Assembly: GCF_005047595.1 (NCBI RefSeq)
Contig: NZ_SUPL01000001.1
Span: 248,001 to 312,000, forward strand
DNA: 64,000 nucleotides
Direction: 5' to 3'
Source: Pontimicrobium aquaticum
Lineage (GTDB): Bacteria; Bacteroidota; Bacteroidia; Flavobacteriales; Flavobacteriaceae
Shown: one piece after another, positions 54,938-63,866 of the stretch
Numbering within the stretch: position 1 is the first letter of the stretch
Layout of the letters: every line of letters begins with the position of its first letter
Position numbers and translations under genes: made by a program
The notes under the pieces: model-generated
Databases searched by the model: none
What the model was told of the DNA's origin: nothing
Seen by the model: only the letters and a program-made list of their open reading frames with translations

Positions 54938-55381
54938 CTAATAACCTCCATCTACAAAACTACAATAGTCCTCTTTAGAAATAATCATATTATCCAAAAT
55001 GGTGACATCTAAATAATCTGCTACTTTTTTAATCTTATTGTATAGTTGTTTATCTGCTTGACTAGGCTTAAGGTTTCCACTTGGGTGATTATGTACCAAT
55101 ATGACATTACTTGATGCTGATTTTAGTATGACTGCAAACAACAATTTTAAATCAACCATAGTGGCATGTAGTCCTCCTTTGGAAACTGTATAAATACCTA
55201 ACACTTCATTAGCCCTGTTAAGTAATAATACTTTAAATTCTTCATAAAGCTCTATTGTGTCCTTATCCCAATTATCAAGTAATACTTTATAAGCAGATTG
55301 GCTATTTATTATCTTAGGACGATCTTGTTTGGTTGTAGTTGGACTGTATTTTAATTCTATTTCTGATATGGTTTCGGTCAT
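54938..55381 (-). CDS. RadC-type JAB-domain protein
   Basis: A 147-residue MPN+/JAB protein with the metal site HNHPSGNLKPSQAD. RadC-like short proteins are common on plasmids, phages and integrative elements of Bacteroidota. They are not the DNA-repair enzymes suggested by their name. Here it stands inside the island and supports its mobile nature. Confidence 0.9.
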   Translation of the reverse strand: MTETISEIELKYSPTTTKQDRPKIINSQSAYKVLLDNWDKDTIELYEEFKVLLLNRANEVLGIYTVSKGGLHATMVDLKLLFAVILKSASSNVILVHNHPSGNLKPSQADKQLYNKIKKVADYLDVTILDNMIISKEDYCSFVDGGY

Positions 55382-55430
55382 GGTTTAGTTTTAAGTTAGA
55401 TTTTTAATTGAATGTTCCTATAGATAAATA

Positions 55431-55459
55431 AAAAGGACAGCTTTTTAGGCCATCCTTTT
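55431..55459 (-). terminator. Terminator after the ATPase gene
   Basis: An 11-bp stem (55431-55441 with 55449-55459, two G-T pairs) and a 7-nt loop, with a T run on the minus strand, 115 bp after the ATPase gene stop. Confidence 0.7.
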
Positions 55460-55573
55460 ATCATTTAATTATTTGTTTTTTCCTTTACGGAGTACCTCTT
55501 GAAACCCTTATGAATAAAGGGATTGAAATTAAAATGATGAAGTTGTTTTTCATCACTTAGTTTTAATTCAATT

Positions 55574-56803
55574 TTATGCTGCCATACTTAATGACTTATA
55601 ATCGGTGTCATTTAACCATTCCGATAATAAAGTACGCATCCGTTTACTAGGTATAAAAAGATTCATTTCTTCATGGTTACGTATAGCTCCTCTCCATATC
55701 CATTGCAAAAGTTCAGCTAAAGCCCAATTATTCTCATCCACTTTAACATTACCGCTTCTAAAGAAATCAATAATATTTGGGTCTAAAAACCTATTGGCTA
55801 GATATATCATAGTTCCTTTATGGGCATATTTATTGGTTGCTCGTTCATTAACTGGAACAAAACCTCTGGAATAGCCTTTGCCTTTTAATTTACTTTCAAA
55901 CTTTTTAAAAGTTGTAAATGCCGTATCGTTTGATGTTGCTGCAAAGTTCCTTTGAAGTATGTTAGATACCGTGTCCTTTATCTGCTTAAATTCCTTTGAG
56001 GTTTTATTGCGCAACCAACTCACACAAAATGCTGAATGGTGGTCACCCCATTTATTACTTAACCCTTCATAGATATTCAATAGTTTGGAAATCTTGAATT
56101 TCATTATCGCTTCATCTTGGTCAGAATGCTTTTCTAATTCATATGGTATTTTATAATACTTAAAATAACTTGCCAATAAACTCCCCTCGAACAAATAGGT
56201 TAATACTGTTACAGATTTAAAACTTTGGAATATTTCAGGTGGGAATGCCCATACTAATAGTCTGTCATTGACATGTACAACATTGGCAGTATCACAATAT
56301 GGCTTTAATGCTGAATAAAACCCTTTGTAATCATCACCTGTATAGGTCACTTCTCCTGTTTTATCATTCTTTACCAATAACCCTTGTTTAAAGGCTATTT
56401 TAATGTCATCAGCACTTATTTTAATAACCTCAATAGGCGTTAAAACTTCATCTAATATCAAATCATAATCTTTAAAGAAACTATAGTCACTGCGTTGTAA
56501 TTTGGAAAACAAACTATGCGTTGTTACTATGTTCTTGCCGTTATTAGCCATAGTTAAAAGGTTATTTCTCTTGTGCAATATTTCCCATTCGCCCAAATGG
56601 TTCTTAACATTTGTTACTTTAGGTTGGAACGTGTTTGGTACATTCTCTAAAATCCGTTCTACTTCATTTAAAAATGGGGTCACATATAAAAAACTCCCCT
56701 TGTTCTTTTTCATATTTGCTATGGCCTTGGTGGTTTTTCCACTGCCCATGATAGCATCATGAATCTTTACTTTTTTCATTCTTTTAATCATCTTCGTTTG
56801 CAT
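55574..56803 (-). CDS. P-loop ATPase/helicase-like protein
   Basis: A 409-residue protein with a Walker A GSGKTT motif at residues about 20-25, Walker B LILDEVL, and TTHSLF between them, as in SF2-like helicases, but the second helicase lobe is not clear. Such proteins are carried by phages and mobile elements and may act in replication. An internal ATG at 56779 would also fit; the longer start is kept. Confidence 0.75.
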   Translation of the reverse strand: MQTKMIKRMKKVKIHDAIMGSGKTTKAIANMKKNKGSFLYVTPFLNEVERILENVPNTFQPKVTNVKNHLGEWEILHKRNNLLTMANNGKNIVTTHSLFSKLQRSDYSFFKDYDLILDEVLTPIEVIKISADDIKIAFKQGLLVKNDKTGEVTYTGDDYKGFYSALKPYCDTANVVHVNDRLLVWAFPPEIFQSFKSVTVLTYLFEGSLLASYFKYYKIPYELEKHSDQDEAIMKFKISKLLNIYEGLSNKWGDHHSAFCVSWLRNKTSKEFKQIKDTVSNILQRNFAATSNDTAFTTFKKFESKLKGKGYSRGFVPVNERATNKYAHKGTMIYLANRFLDPNIIDFFRSGNVKVDENNWALAELLQWIWRGAIRNHEEMNLFIPSKRMRTLLSEWLNDTDYKSLSMAA

Positions 56804-57115
56804 GCATTGTACATGCGTTCATATTGTTCCAGTAATAACCTCACTGGAATCCTTTAGTTTAATATGTACGGTGGTTATTATTTGAACTGAATAGAAACTT
56901 GTTTGTGTCCAAATAACTTATATGTGTAGTTGCTTTGATTTATCACTGTCATTCTTCCTCTTCATTTCAAACCGCATTTACATAAAGATAGTGAATATAA
57001 GCTCTCAAAGCAAGTTTTTTGCTATGTATTTTCTCACAATAATTATTATAATCTATAATGAAAAAAGCTTACAAATCATACTTGTTCCTTTTTAAAATTT
57101 GGGTTTACAAGTCAT
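56804..57115. other. Gap with an inverted repeat
   Basis: A 312-bp gap upstream of the ATPase gene. It holds a 7-bp inverted repeat (TTCCAGT at 56827-56833 and ACTGGAA at 56843-56849) close to the start at 56803, a possible operator or 5' leader hairpin. Nothing else was seen. Confidence 0.45.
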
Positions 57116-57370
57116 TTATTTCTCTAAAACGATATCGAAATAATGGTACTGGTAGAATTCATTTTTGATTTCAAACACGGTCACTAACTTATCGGTATTC
57201 CATATTCTATCGACAGTAAGTTCTTGACCAAGTGTAAAATCATTTACAGGCTTAATAACTCTCACTTTGAAAGGTGTCCTCAATGCTTTTAGTTTATTTT
57301 GGAAATTAATGATGTATATCACTCGTGGCGAGCTGAATTGAAGTGTTTTTAAAAGTTGTTTTGCATTCAT
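57116..57370 (-). CDS. Small island hypothetical protein
   Basis: An 84-residue protein with alternating beta segments (SPRVIYIINFQNKLK, PFKVRVIKPV, VTVFEIKNEFYQY). No family recognised. Lies in a run of minus-strand island genes; a start slightly later cannot be excluded. Confidence 0.6.
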   Translation of the reverse strand: MNAKQLLKTLQFSSPRVIYIINFQNKLKALRTPFKVRVIKPVNDFTLGQELTVDRIWNTDKLVTVFEIKNEFYQYHYFDIVLEK

Positions 57371-57529
57371 GGGTTAATTGAATTAATTATAGGTTGTACT
57401 TGATTTTGTATAAAAGTGCTATGATATACTATGTAGATGTATAATTTTTGATGTTATAATCACTCATTTTAGGGGTTTATTGATAGAGGCAAGTATTTAA
57501 TTCATCTGTTGAAAACTACAGACATAAAA

Positions 57530-57560
57530 AAAAGCCTCTAGGTTTCCCTAGAAGCTCATG
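57530..57560 (-). terminator. Terminator after the 57564 gene
   Basis: A 10-bp stem with one mismatch (57533-57542 and 57547-57556) and a TTTC loop; a T run follows on the minus strand. It lies 4 bp after the stop. Confidence 0.75.
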
Positions 57561-57563
57561 TTG

Positions 57564-57905
57564 TTAGTGTACTACTTCTGATTCCAGTAATTGTTCTTTC
57601 ATCACTTCTTCTGGATTATCGACATAATCCCATTTGTATGAAAGCTCTACTACCTTATCCGTATTCGGAATTGTGTAGCTGTATGGCTCACAAGGTACTT
57701 TCTCAATACTGCCTGGAAACTTAGTTCCTATTAAATCCTTACACATTTCTTCATCAAAACTAGCAGCTACTGTGCATGTTCTTGAAGTAAAATACAATTG
57801 ACCATCTGCGCTCTTTACTGGTTCGATTCCACCGCTTAGAACTAGAACAAAAAATTCTCCTCCTTTTTTACTTTTTCTTTTTAAATAATCTTTTACTGTG
57901 ACCAT
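57564..57905 (-). CDS. Small island hypothetical protein
   Basis: A 113-residue protein, beta-rich (GEFFVLVLSGGIEPVKSADGQLYFTSRTCTVAASF) and conserved-looking in composition; it begins VTVKDYLKRKSKKGG. No family recognised. Has its own strong terminator. Similar short proteins ride on flavobacterial integrative elements. Confidence 0.6.
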   Translation of the reverse strand: MVTVKDYLKRKSKKGGEFFVLVLSGGIEPVKSADGQLYFTSRTCTVAASFDEEMCKDLIGTKFPGSIEKVPCEPYSYTIPNTDKVVELSYKWDYVDNPEEVMKEQLLESEVVH

Positions 57906-58153
57906 CTTTTTTAAATTTTAATTAAACAATAGGGGGAGTGAAGCCCCAAATGTTAAATAAGGGTGCTTTGGTGGTGGGTTACATCACGCTTTCGATAAAA
58001 AACGTTCTGAAAAAAATTATAAAAATTTTGAAAATATATTTTTAAGGACAAGTAGGACTATAACCAGTAAGATGATTAAAACTAGCTATAGTAATTCCTA
58101 CCTGTAAGTTTGTAAAGATGCTGTTATTTATCTGTGGGAATATTTGGTTTTAT

Positions 58154-58720
58154 CTATACATCCACAATAATGACCTTACCTAATCTATCTACTGCCGATA
58201 TGATTTCGTTTGCTGATAGTTTCTTTTTAGGTTCAAAATAAAGCTTGCATGTTATATCATTAGATTGATGGTGTGTTTGACAATTGATTAAATAAGATTT
58301 ATCTAATTCAAATCCTGATTCTTCTGCTTCCTCTCGGTGTAGTAATAATGCTGCTGGGGATTTCCCTGCAATTGGTTTGATTTCAAAAATATCTAGTGTT
58401 GAATCATCTGTATCTTTATGATATAAACGTACAGTGCCAACAAATAAAGACTTAAAATTGGTATTGTCATCAACTGGCTTGAAAACTTCACTATAGACCT
58501 TTAAATAAGCTGATTTCAGAGCCTTATTCATGTCTTCTTTTGATACATCAAATTGGTTTCGCTTAATCACACCCTTTAATTCCTGTTGTGAATTTAACAA
58601 GCACATGATTATTCCAATAGTGTCAACTGATGCTCCTAATTGGTTTTTATCATTGATATACTGCTGTAAACCCTTGAGCATTTTGGTTTCAAAATAAGTA
58701 GCAAGGTCAGTTGATTTCAT
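58154..58720 (-). CDS. Island hypothetical protein
   Basis: A 188-residue soluble protein: N-terminal helical half (residues 1-75) and a C-terminal beta half (VRLYHKDTDDSTLDIFEIKP ... ITCKLYFEPKK). No family recognised. Only one base separates it from the upstream lipoprotein gene, so the two are coupled. Confidence 0.65.
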   Translation of the reverse strand: MKSTDLATYFETKMLKGLQQYINDKNQLGASVDTIGIIMCLLNSQQELKGVIKRNQFDVSKEDMNKALKSAYLKVYSEVFKPVDDNTNFKSLFVGTVRLYHKDTDDSTLDIFEIKPIAGKSPAALLLHREEAEESGFELDKSYLINCQTHHQSNDITCKLYFEPKKKLSANEIISAVDRLGKVIIVDV

Positions 58721-58721
58721 G

Positions 58722-59189
58722 TTAATTTACCTTTTGAAAAACATAAATTTCTGATTCTATTGAATTTGGGTCAGTATCTGCATCTATTTTAAGTGTAGTT
58801 GCAGTTAGTTCAACTATCAAGTAGTCACCTATATTTCCATTATCAACTTGACCATTTAAAGTAATTCTTAAGATATTTTGATTAACAATCTGCCAATCTC
58901 CAGTATTATCGAATTCAAGCCCACATGTTGTTACTGGATAATACCCTGTTTGAGCAAAGTTTCCATTGGTTGAAATTGTAGTTCTTCCTGTTTGTTCACA
59001 GTCACTATAATTGTCTGTTGTCATTGTGCCACTAGAATCTATAAATACAGCTTGTAACGGCTTCCAAACGCCTATTATTTCATCATTTGTATCGTCATTA
59101 TTATCTGTGGAGTTATCGGAACTACACCCAGTTAATAATAGACTTAACATTACGATTCCTAGAATCGATTTTAAAATTTGATTTTTCAT
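58722..59189 (-). CDS. Lipocalin-like lipoprotein on the island
   Basis: A 155-residue lipoprotein from the ATG at 59189 (lipobox LLLTGCSSD); an upstream ATG at 59213 adds eight residues. The mature part (IIGVWKPLQAVFIDSSG ... TTCGLEFDNTGDWQIV ... ESEIYVFQKV) has the DUF4923/lipocalin-like beta-barrel pattern common in Bacteroidota. Coupled to the 58154 gene. Role unknown. Confidence 0.75.
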   Translation of the reverse strand: MKNQILKSILGIVMLSLLLTGCSSDNSTDNNDDTNDEIIGVWKPLQAVFIDSSGTMTTDNYSDCEQTGRTTISTNGNFAQTGYYPVTTCGLEFDNTGDWQIVNQNILRITLNGQVDNGNIGDYLIVELTATTLKIDADTDPNSIESEIYVFQKVN

Positions 59190-59229
59190 TTTATTAGGTT
59201 TTAAGTTAAACAATAGATTTAGTATCCAT

Positions 59230-59237
59230 CAAATATA
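59230..59237 (-). promoter_or_regulatory. Predicted -7 box for the lipocalin-like gene
   Basis: Minus strand reads TATATTTG, a perfect TAnnTTTG, about 41-48 bp before the start at 59189. No good upstream TTTG spacing. Confidence 0.4.
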
Positions 59238-59297
59238 ATTAAAAATGTAGTATTTTAAGGTTACAATAAATAATCTCTGAAATTGGAATTTTATTGC

Positions 59298-59549
59298 ATG
59301 GCGCAATTATCTGATAAGAGACTTAATCAATTAAAAGAATCTATTCCAAAAATAGTTGGATTGAGAATTAAAGAATTAAGAAATGAAAGAGGACTCACTC
59401 AGACTGAACTTGCTGAATTAGTAGGTAAGGATAGACAGTATTTATACAAAATAGAAAAAGGTAGAGTAACACCAAACGTTGTTACAATCTCAGCATTAGT
59501 TTATGCATTAGAAATTTCATTAACGGACTTTTTTGATTTTAAAATATAG
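59298..59549 (+). CDS. XRE-type HTH regulator
   Basis: An 83-residue single-domain repressor: RIKELRNERGLTQTELAELVGKDRQYLYKIEKGR (residues about 19-52) is the XRE helix-turn-helix, and the tail holds the second helix pair. The ATG at 59298 is used; a TTG at 59283 would add five residues. It is the first plus-strand gene in the island's right half, and its target may be the palindrome upstream of the toxin gene. Confidence 0.88.
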   Translation: MAQLSDKRLNQLKESIPKIVGLRIKELRNERGLTQTELAELVGKDRQYLYKIEKGRVTPNVVTISALVYALEISLTDFFDFKI

Positions 59550-59558
59550 ACACCCTCT

Positions 59559-59600
59559 TTAAATTCAAATAAAAACTTGACAACTTGACTTTGACAACTT
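59559..59600. repeat. 42-bp repeat, copy 2
   Basis: One mismatch to 44337-44378. It lies 10 bp after the XRE gene stop. The mismatch (G to C) breaks the stem seen in copy 1, but AACTTG/CAAGTT further out (59574-59579 and 59603-59608) can replace it. Confidence 0.85.
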
Positions 59601-59675
59601 GCCAAGTTATTCTAAAGTTTTATATGGGTAGTATATTTATCTAGATGGACTCCTTCCTTTAAAACTTTCCAAAAA

Positions 59676-59714
59676 TTAAGGAAAGTCATTAAGTTTTTTA
59701 ATGTTTTTCCTTAA
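59676..59714. other. Long inverted repeat
   Basis: Arms 59676-59692 and 59698-59714 pair at 15 of 17 positions plus one G-T, around a 5-nt loop. It lies 126 bp after the XRE stop; no T run follows the stem directly. Could be a protein-binding or recombination site or a 3' UTR structure. Confidence 0.65.
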
Positions 59715-59972
59715 TAGAGTGTACATTAGTTTAGGTAAATTACACTTCTAGTTTTTTTTAAAACCCTTTTATTTAATATTCAAAATATACGTAGTTCTAC
59801 GTATTGTATGAAAATAAAATTCTTTCTAGCTTTAAAAACATTAAAATCCAAACTCTAAAATATAATGAAAAAACAATCCAACCCAATCCAGCCCCCAAAC
59901 GTTTTGTATAAAACAAAATTCGTTTATCAAGTATAAACACCTACTACATCAACCTTTTTTAATCTATTTATT

Positions 59973-59995
59973 TATATCAACAATTAGTTGATATA
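59973..59995. promoter_or_regulatory. Palindrome upstream of the toxin gene
   Basis: TATATCAAC-AATTA-GTTGATATA: perfect 9-bp arms, 5-bp centre, 31 bp before the toxin start codon. Position fits an operator of the nearby XRE regulator or a 5' leader hairpin. Confidence 0.6.
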
Positions 59996-60026
59996 AGTCA
60001 CATTTTTATTAACCAACAACAAAACA

Positions 60027-62117
60027 ATGAAAAATATACGTTTTATTACAATAACACTATTTGCCCTATTACTCCTTAACCTAGTTAGTTGTGAAAAAGA
60101 ACAAGTAATTATTGAAGAGCACTCAAGATTTAATGTTAAAAGCTTAAATCAGGAACAAATTCAATCTAATCCGCCGTTAATAAAAAAACTATCTAAGTTA
60201 AACTATAAGAAAAAATACAAGCACTCAAATAATAGTGAAGCTAGAGAAATTTACAATCCAAAATATGGTTTTACAATTAATACAGATTACATAAAATATA
60301 TTGAGGACACAGAAAATGGGAACCATTCTTATAGTTTCCCAATAACAAGGGACAATCCTACAAATGATAAATTAGAAAACCTCTTACTCCATTCTAATTC
60401 AGAAAACGGATATGATGCATATATTATTCAATACGGATTTACAGCTAGTCAATATGCATCACTTGATGAAAATAATATAAATACATTTAAAACTTTATTA
60501 TTTCCAATAGATTTTGACACTTCTATATTTAATAATGGAGAATTAACGAGAGCTGTTTATGAGTGTAGTGAAACTTGGGAATACATTACTCATACAGGGC
60601 ACGAGGGTGGTGAACTTCACGGAATAAACAGTGATGGCACTTGCGCTGTTGGATGTAATTATGGAACATCTGAATGGGTTTTAACAGACATATCCTGTGG
60701 GTGGTACGATGATGGAACTGGTGGTGGCGATGATGTAGATGAAACAGAGCCTGCTGAAGGTGGCGGTGGAGGAGTTGATTATAACAACCCAATTGCATCA
60801 CCCACAACAAACCCTGAACCTTCTGATGCAGAACTATTAGCTAAAAGCATTGCAGGTCGCTTGAACCTTTCAGAAATAGAACGTAATTGGCTAATGAAGC
60901 AAGACGCTCTAGTTATGAGTTTAAATGAAACTTTAGCTTCAAATTCCATTGAAGCTGAAAATGAAGTTAGAATGATCATTAAAGCTGAAATAGTTAATCA
61001 TCCTGACAATAATACTCCTCAGTGGGATTATTCCAGAAGCGGTACTTTTCCTAATCGTCCTTCGCTAGAATATAAAGCAACTCATAACCCAAATTTAGGT
61101 GAAACGATGTATTTACTTAAAAATGGATTAGTTCTTTATCAATCTTCAACAAATAGAAAAATTAATAAATCTGTTTCAAATAGTATTTCATCAACCGAGG
61201 TGTCTACTGATGGTTACAATTACATTTATAGTTACCAAAATAAAAAATGGTATGAATATAGACTCCCTCCTCCAACATATGTTAGTGCTGATATAGATTT
61301 TTTATTAGGAGCTTTCTGGGACGGAGTTAAAATTGTTGGGCGCTATGCCACTCCTGTTGAGGATATAATAATATTAATTGATGGAAATGATTTTGACGGT
61401 GTAGAGCAAAGCAAAGCACAAACTGCTGGCTTCATGATTTTAGGATTTATACCTGGAGGAAAAATTGTAAAACCTATCTCTAAAGTTGTCAAGGGAACTC
61501 AAGTATGGAGAGTTGTAATAAGGTCTGGAGGCAAAACATTTACAAGGGTTGTTAGAGAACTTACAGAAGATGTGTTGCAGCATCTTGAACGTTATGCCCC
61601 TGGCACTAAAGATTTAATTGATGATGCTCTAAGGAAAGGTGAGGTTTTAGACCATGAAATTATTATTGAAGCATCGGAAGTTATTGAAGATATATCAATC
61701 TCTAAAGGTAGAAATTTAACTTGGCAAGAAGTAAAAGCACTCTTTAAAAGAGGAAATGATTTTAATAAAAAGGCTCTAGATGAGGAATGGTATGATTTTC
61801 ATGAAATATATTTATCTAATGGAAAAAGATTAGATAGCTATGATCCTCTAACTGGAGAAATAGTTTCAAGGAAAGCAACAGATTTAGGAGAAGTTCAATT
61901 TTCTACATTTGAAAAATATTTAAGGGAAATGCATCAAAAATATGCACCAGGTACAGTTATTAGATCCAATAAATATTCTGATTTGGATGGATTAATTTTA
62001 CATGGACAACAAATTCTAGAAATCCCAGCTAGCAATCAATCTTTATCAAATATTCAAGATTTTATTGATTTTGCAAGAGATAATTACGATATTGAAATCC
62101 GTTTTAGACCTGAATAA
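60027..62117 (+). CDS. Lipidated polymorphic toxin with C-terminal nuclease-like domain
   Basis: A 696-residue protein. Signal peptide with lipobox (LLLLNLVSCEKE), a variable N-terminal region, a Gly/Asp-rich linker (residues about 232-252), a pre-toxin-like hydrophobic segment (GFIPGGKIVKPISK, about 472-485) and a C-terminal toxin domain (about 560-696). The toxin domain carries KRLDSYDPLTGEIVSRKATDL with Asp, Glu and Lys in the order of a PD-(D/E)xK-type nuclease, as in Tox-REase-like effectors. The downstream gene (2 bp) is likely its immunity protein. Mechanism of delivery is unknown; the lipobox is unusual for such a toxin. Confidence 0.72.
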   Translation: MKNIRFITITLFALLLLNLVSCEKEQVIIEEHSRFNVKSLNQEQIQSNPPLIKKLSKLNYKKKYKHSNNSEAREIYNPKYGFTINTDYIKYIEDTENGNHSYSFPITRDNPTNDKLENLLLHSNSENGYDAYIIQYGFTASQYASLDENNINTFKTLLFPIDFDTSIFNNGELTRAVYECSETWEYITHTGHEGGELHGINSDGTCAVGCNYGTSEWVLTDISCGWYDDGTGGGDDVDETEPAEGGGGGVDYNNPIASPTTNPEPSDAELLAKSIAGRLNLSEIERNWLMKQDALVMSLNETLASNSIEAENEVRMIIKAEIVNHPDNNTPQWDYSRSGTFPNRPSLEYKATHNPNLGETMYLLKNGLVLYQSSTNRKINKSVSNSISSTEVSTDGYNYIYSYQNKKWYEYRLPPPTYVSADIDFLLGAFWDGVKIVGRYATPVEDIIILIDGNDFDGVEQSKAQTAGFMILGFIPGGKIVKPISKVVKGTQVWRVVIRSGGKTFTRVVRELTEDVLQHLERYAPGTKDLIDDALRKGEVLDHEIIIEASEVIEDISISKGRNLTWQEVKALFKRGNDFNKKALDEEWYDFHEIYLSNGKRLDSYDPLTGEIVSRKATDLGEVQFSTFEKYLREMHQKYAPGTVIRSNKYSDLDGLILHGQQILEIPASNQSLSNIQDFIDFARDNYDIEIRFRPE

Positions 62118-62119
62118 TT

Positions 62120-62581
62120 ATGAAACTACTTCCTGAAATAAAACTAATATTAGAAAACATAAAATTTGAAAACACTTATAGAACCATTTCTAAGAACTAT
62201 TCTGTAGATAAAGAAGAAATGTTAGAAAACCATTCTATTGAAAAAGTTTTATCAATTTTTAAATCTTTAAACTATAGTTTTAAATATAATAAAAAGGAAA
62301 AATTTTATGGTCTTAACCAAAGTGTTGAAGATTACCTCTTCACTTTCAATATTTCATTAAGATATGGTATAGTAGAGTTCATTTGGGCACTTCGTAAAAA
62401 TGGTGAGTTAATTACACTGGGGGGACCTTGGGCTTTTATTATTAGATTGTTAAACAATGGAGATAAGGCTAATATAAAAAAGCCATCTTTTAGTAATTAT
62501 GAAGATTTGGAATCTATTTTAAAAGAAGGCTTGTCTTTGTATGAAGATTTTAAATTAGAAGTCTTAAAGATAGAACCTTAA
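62120..62581 (+). CDS. Candidate immunity protein
   Basis: A 153-residue soluble, acidic helical protein (MKLLPEIKLILENIKF ... NYEDLESILKEGLSLYEDFKLEVLK). No family named, but length, charge and position (2 bp after a nuclease-like toxin gene) match cognate immunity proteins. Inference from context. Confidence 0.65.
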   Translation: MKLLPEIKLILENIKFENTYRTISKNYSVDKEEMLENHSIEKVLSIFKSLNYSFKYNKKEKFYGLNQSVEDYLFTFNISLRYGIVEFIWALRKNGELITLGGPWAFIIRLLNNGDKANIKKPSFSNYEDLESILKEGLSLYEDFKLEVLKIEP

Positions 62582-62655
62582 TAAGTTAGGTTTAATATTA
62601 GATTAAAATCTAAATGCCTAGTGTGGATTGACTTTTCTACCCTTAAACAAATGAA

Positions 62656-62678
62656 AAGGGAAGTTAACTACTTCCCTT
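62656..62678. terminator. Bidirectional terminator between immunity and integrase genes
   Basis: AAGGGAAGT (62656-62664) and ACTTCCCTT (62670-62678) form a 9-bp stem with a 5-nt loop. T-rich DNA follows on the plus strand. It overlaps the end of the integrase gene (stop at 62664). Confidence 0.75.
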
Positions 62679-63866
62679 TATTCTTTTTATTTCTTTAGCA
62701 ATCCTACTTTCTACAACCTTACCATAATGGTCTTGTGTAGTCTGTAATTTAGAATGACCTAATAGCTTACTTACAATTTCCATTGGCACATCATTAAATA
62801 ACAACACAGTACTGGCAAAGGTCTTTCTGGCTATGTGATGTGTTAAATTAAACTCTATACCGACCACATTAGCTATTTCCTTTAAATAAACATTAAACTT
62901 AGTATTAGACATTCTAGGGAGCACATAATCGCTTTCACTACTATATAACTCCATTATAGCTTTAGCCTTTGGTAATAATGGCACTTTAAAGTTCTTCTTG
63001 GTCTTCTGCCTATTAATGTTAATCCACAACTCTCCATCAAATTCTGTAGTGAATTGATTCTTCTTTAAATTACTCATCTCACTAAATCCTAATCCAGTAT
63101 AACAGCAGAACACAAACATGTCTTTTATCTGTTGAATCCTAACAATAGAAAAAGTAGTTTCCTCTAGTTTTTTAAGTTGCTCTGGATTTAAAAAAACTAT
63201 AGGTTTTCTCACTGTTTTAGGTCTATACAACATAAACGGGTCTTTACTTAAATAATCCTCTGCAACTGCAAACTTTATCACCTTTCTGAACCTCTGTACA
63301 GCCTTATTTAAGGTGCTTTGTTGGAACTTCTTCTCCACTTTAAGGAAATACACATAATCATCTATAAAATTGCTTCTAAGAGCCTTTAATTTGATATCTT
63401 TTTGCTTGTATTTATGCTTAATAAAGTCCTTTAAATGCTTACCTGATTCTAAGTACTTTTTATAGGTTACTTCTTGAATATCTATGCCTATTAGTTTCTT
63501 TATTCTTTGGCTGTGCATATCATACACTTCTACTACTCCACGTTCTTTTTTAAGTGGTTTTCCTTTGTACTGCATATAGATATCATGTACATCAAAGTTC
63601 ACTTCATTAACCTGTAGAAATAAAAAAGCCTGATTAAGTTTTGTTCTTATCAGGCTCAGTTGAGTGTTTATTAGTTCTGCATCTAGTTCAGGTGGTTCTA
63701 CTAACTGTTTTTTAGAGTTCCAGTTATTTGGGTTGATGAATTTTCCTGTTGAGAATTCTTTACGTTCTAGTTTATATGTAATTCTACATTTTAGAGCAGA
63801 ACTTCCTTTTTTATTATTTCTACTACGTACTAATAGAAACAATATTTTCATATCATATTTATTCAT
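62664..63866 (-). CDS. Tyrosine-type site-specific integrase
   Basis: A 400-residue recombinase from the ATG at 63866 (a frame start at 63926 adds an unlike leader; 63851 is also possible). It has an Arm-DNA-binding region, a SAM-like core-binding domain and a catalytic domain with the HxxR box HHIARKTF, LGHSKLQTTQDHYGK (second LGH box and Tyr in HYG). The first box reads CYTGLGFSEM: Gly replaces the usual Arg, as in some Bacteroidota integrases. It should drive excision and integration of the island at the tRNA site. Confidence 0.92.
   Translation of the reverse strand: MNKYDMKILFLLVRSRNNKKGSSALKCRITYKLERKEFSTGKFINPNNWNSKKQLVEPPELDAELINTQLSLIRTKLNQAFLFLQVNEVNFDVHDIYMQYKGKPLKKERGVVEVYDMHSQRIKKLIGIDIQEVTYKKYLESGKHLKDFIKHKYKQKDIKLKALRSNFIDDYVYFLKVEKKFQQSTLNKAVQRFRKVIKFAVAEDYLSKDPFMLYRPKTVRKPIVFLNPEQLKKLEETTFSIVRIQQIKDMFVFCCYTGLGFSEMSNLKKNQFTTEFDGELWININRQKTKKNFKVPLLPKAKAIMELYSSESDYVLPRMSNTKFNVYLKEIANVVGIEFNLTHHIARKTFASTVLLFNDVPMEIVSKLLGHSKLQTTQDHYGKVVESRIAKEIKRIKGSS

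Larger units (their letters stand above)
59550..60026. other. Intergenic region with repeat, large hairpin and palindrome
   Basis: The 477-bp stretch between the XRE gene and the toxin gene holds a 42-bp repeat copy (59559-59600), a 17-bp-arm hairpin (59676-59714) and a perfect 9-bp-arm palindrome (59973-59995). No reading frame with gene-like properties was seen. Confidence 0.75.

Noticed and set aside
54938-55381. Chromosomal DNA-repair RadC
   Set aside because: Short JAB-only form located within an integrase-bearing island; not the full chromosomal RadC.
57815-57835. GGTTCGATTCC, a T-loop-like tRNA motif
   Set aside because: It falls in the coding frame of the 57564 gene, the flanks do not form a T-stem, and no anticodon arm is present.
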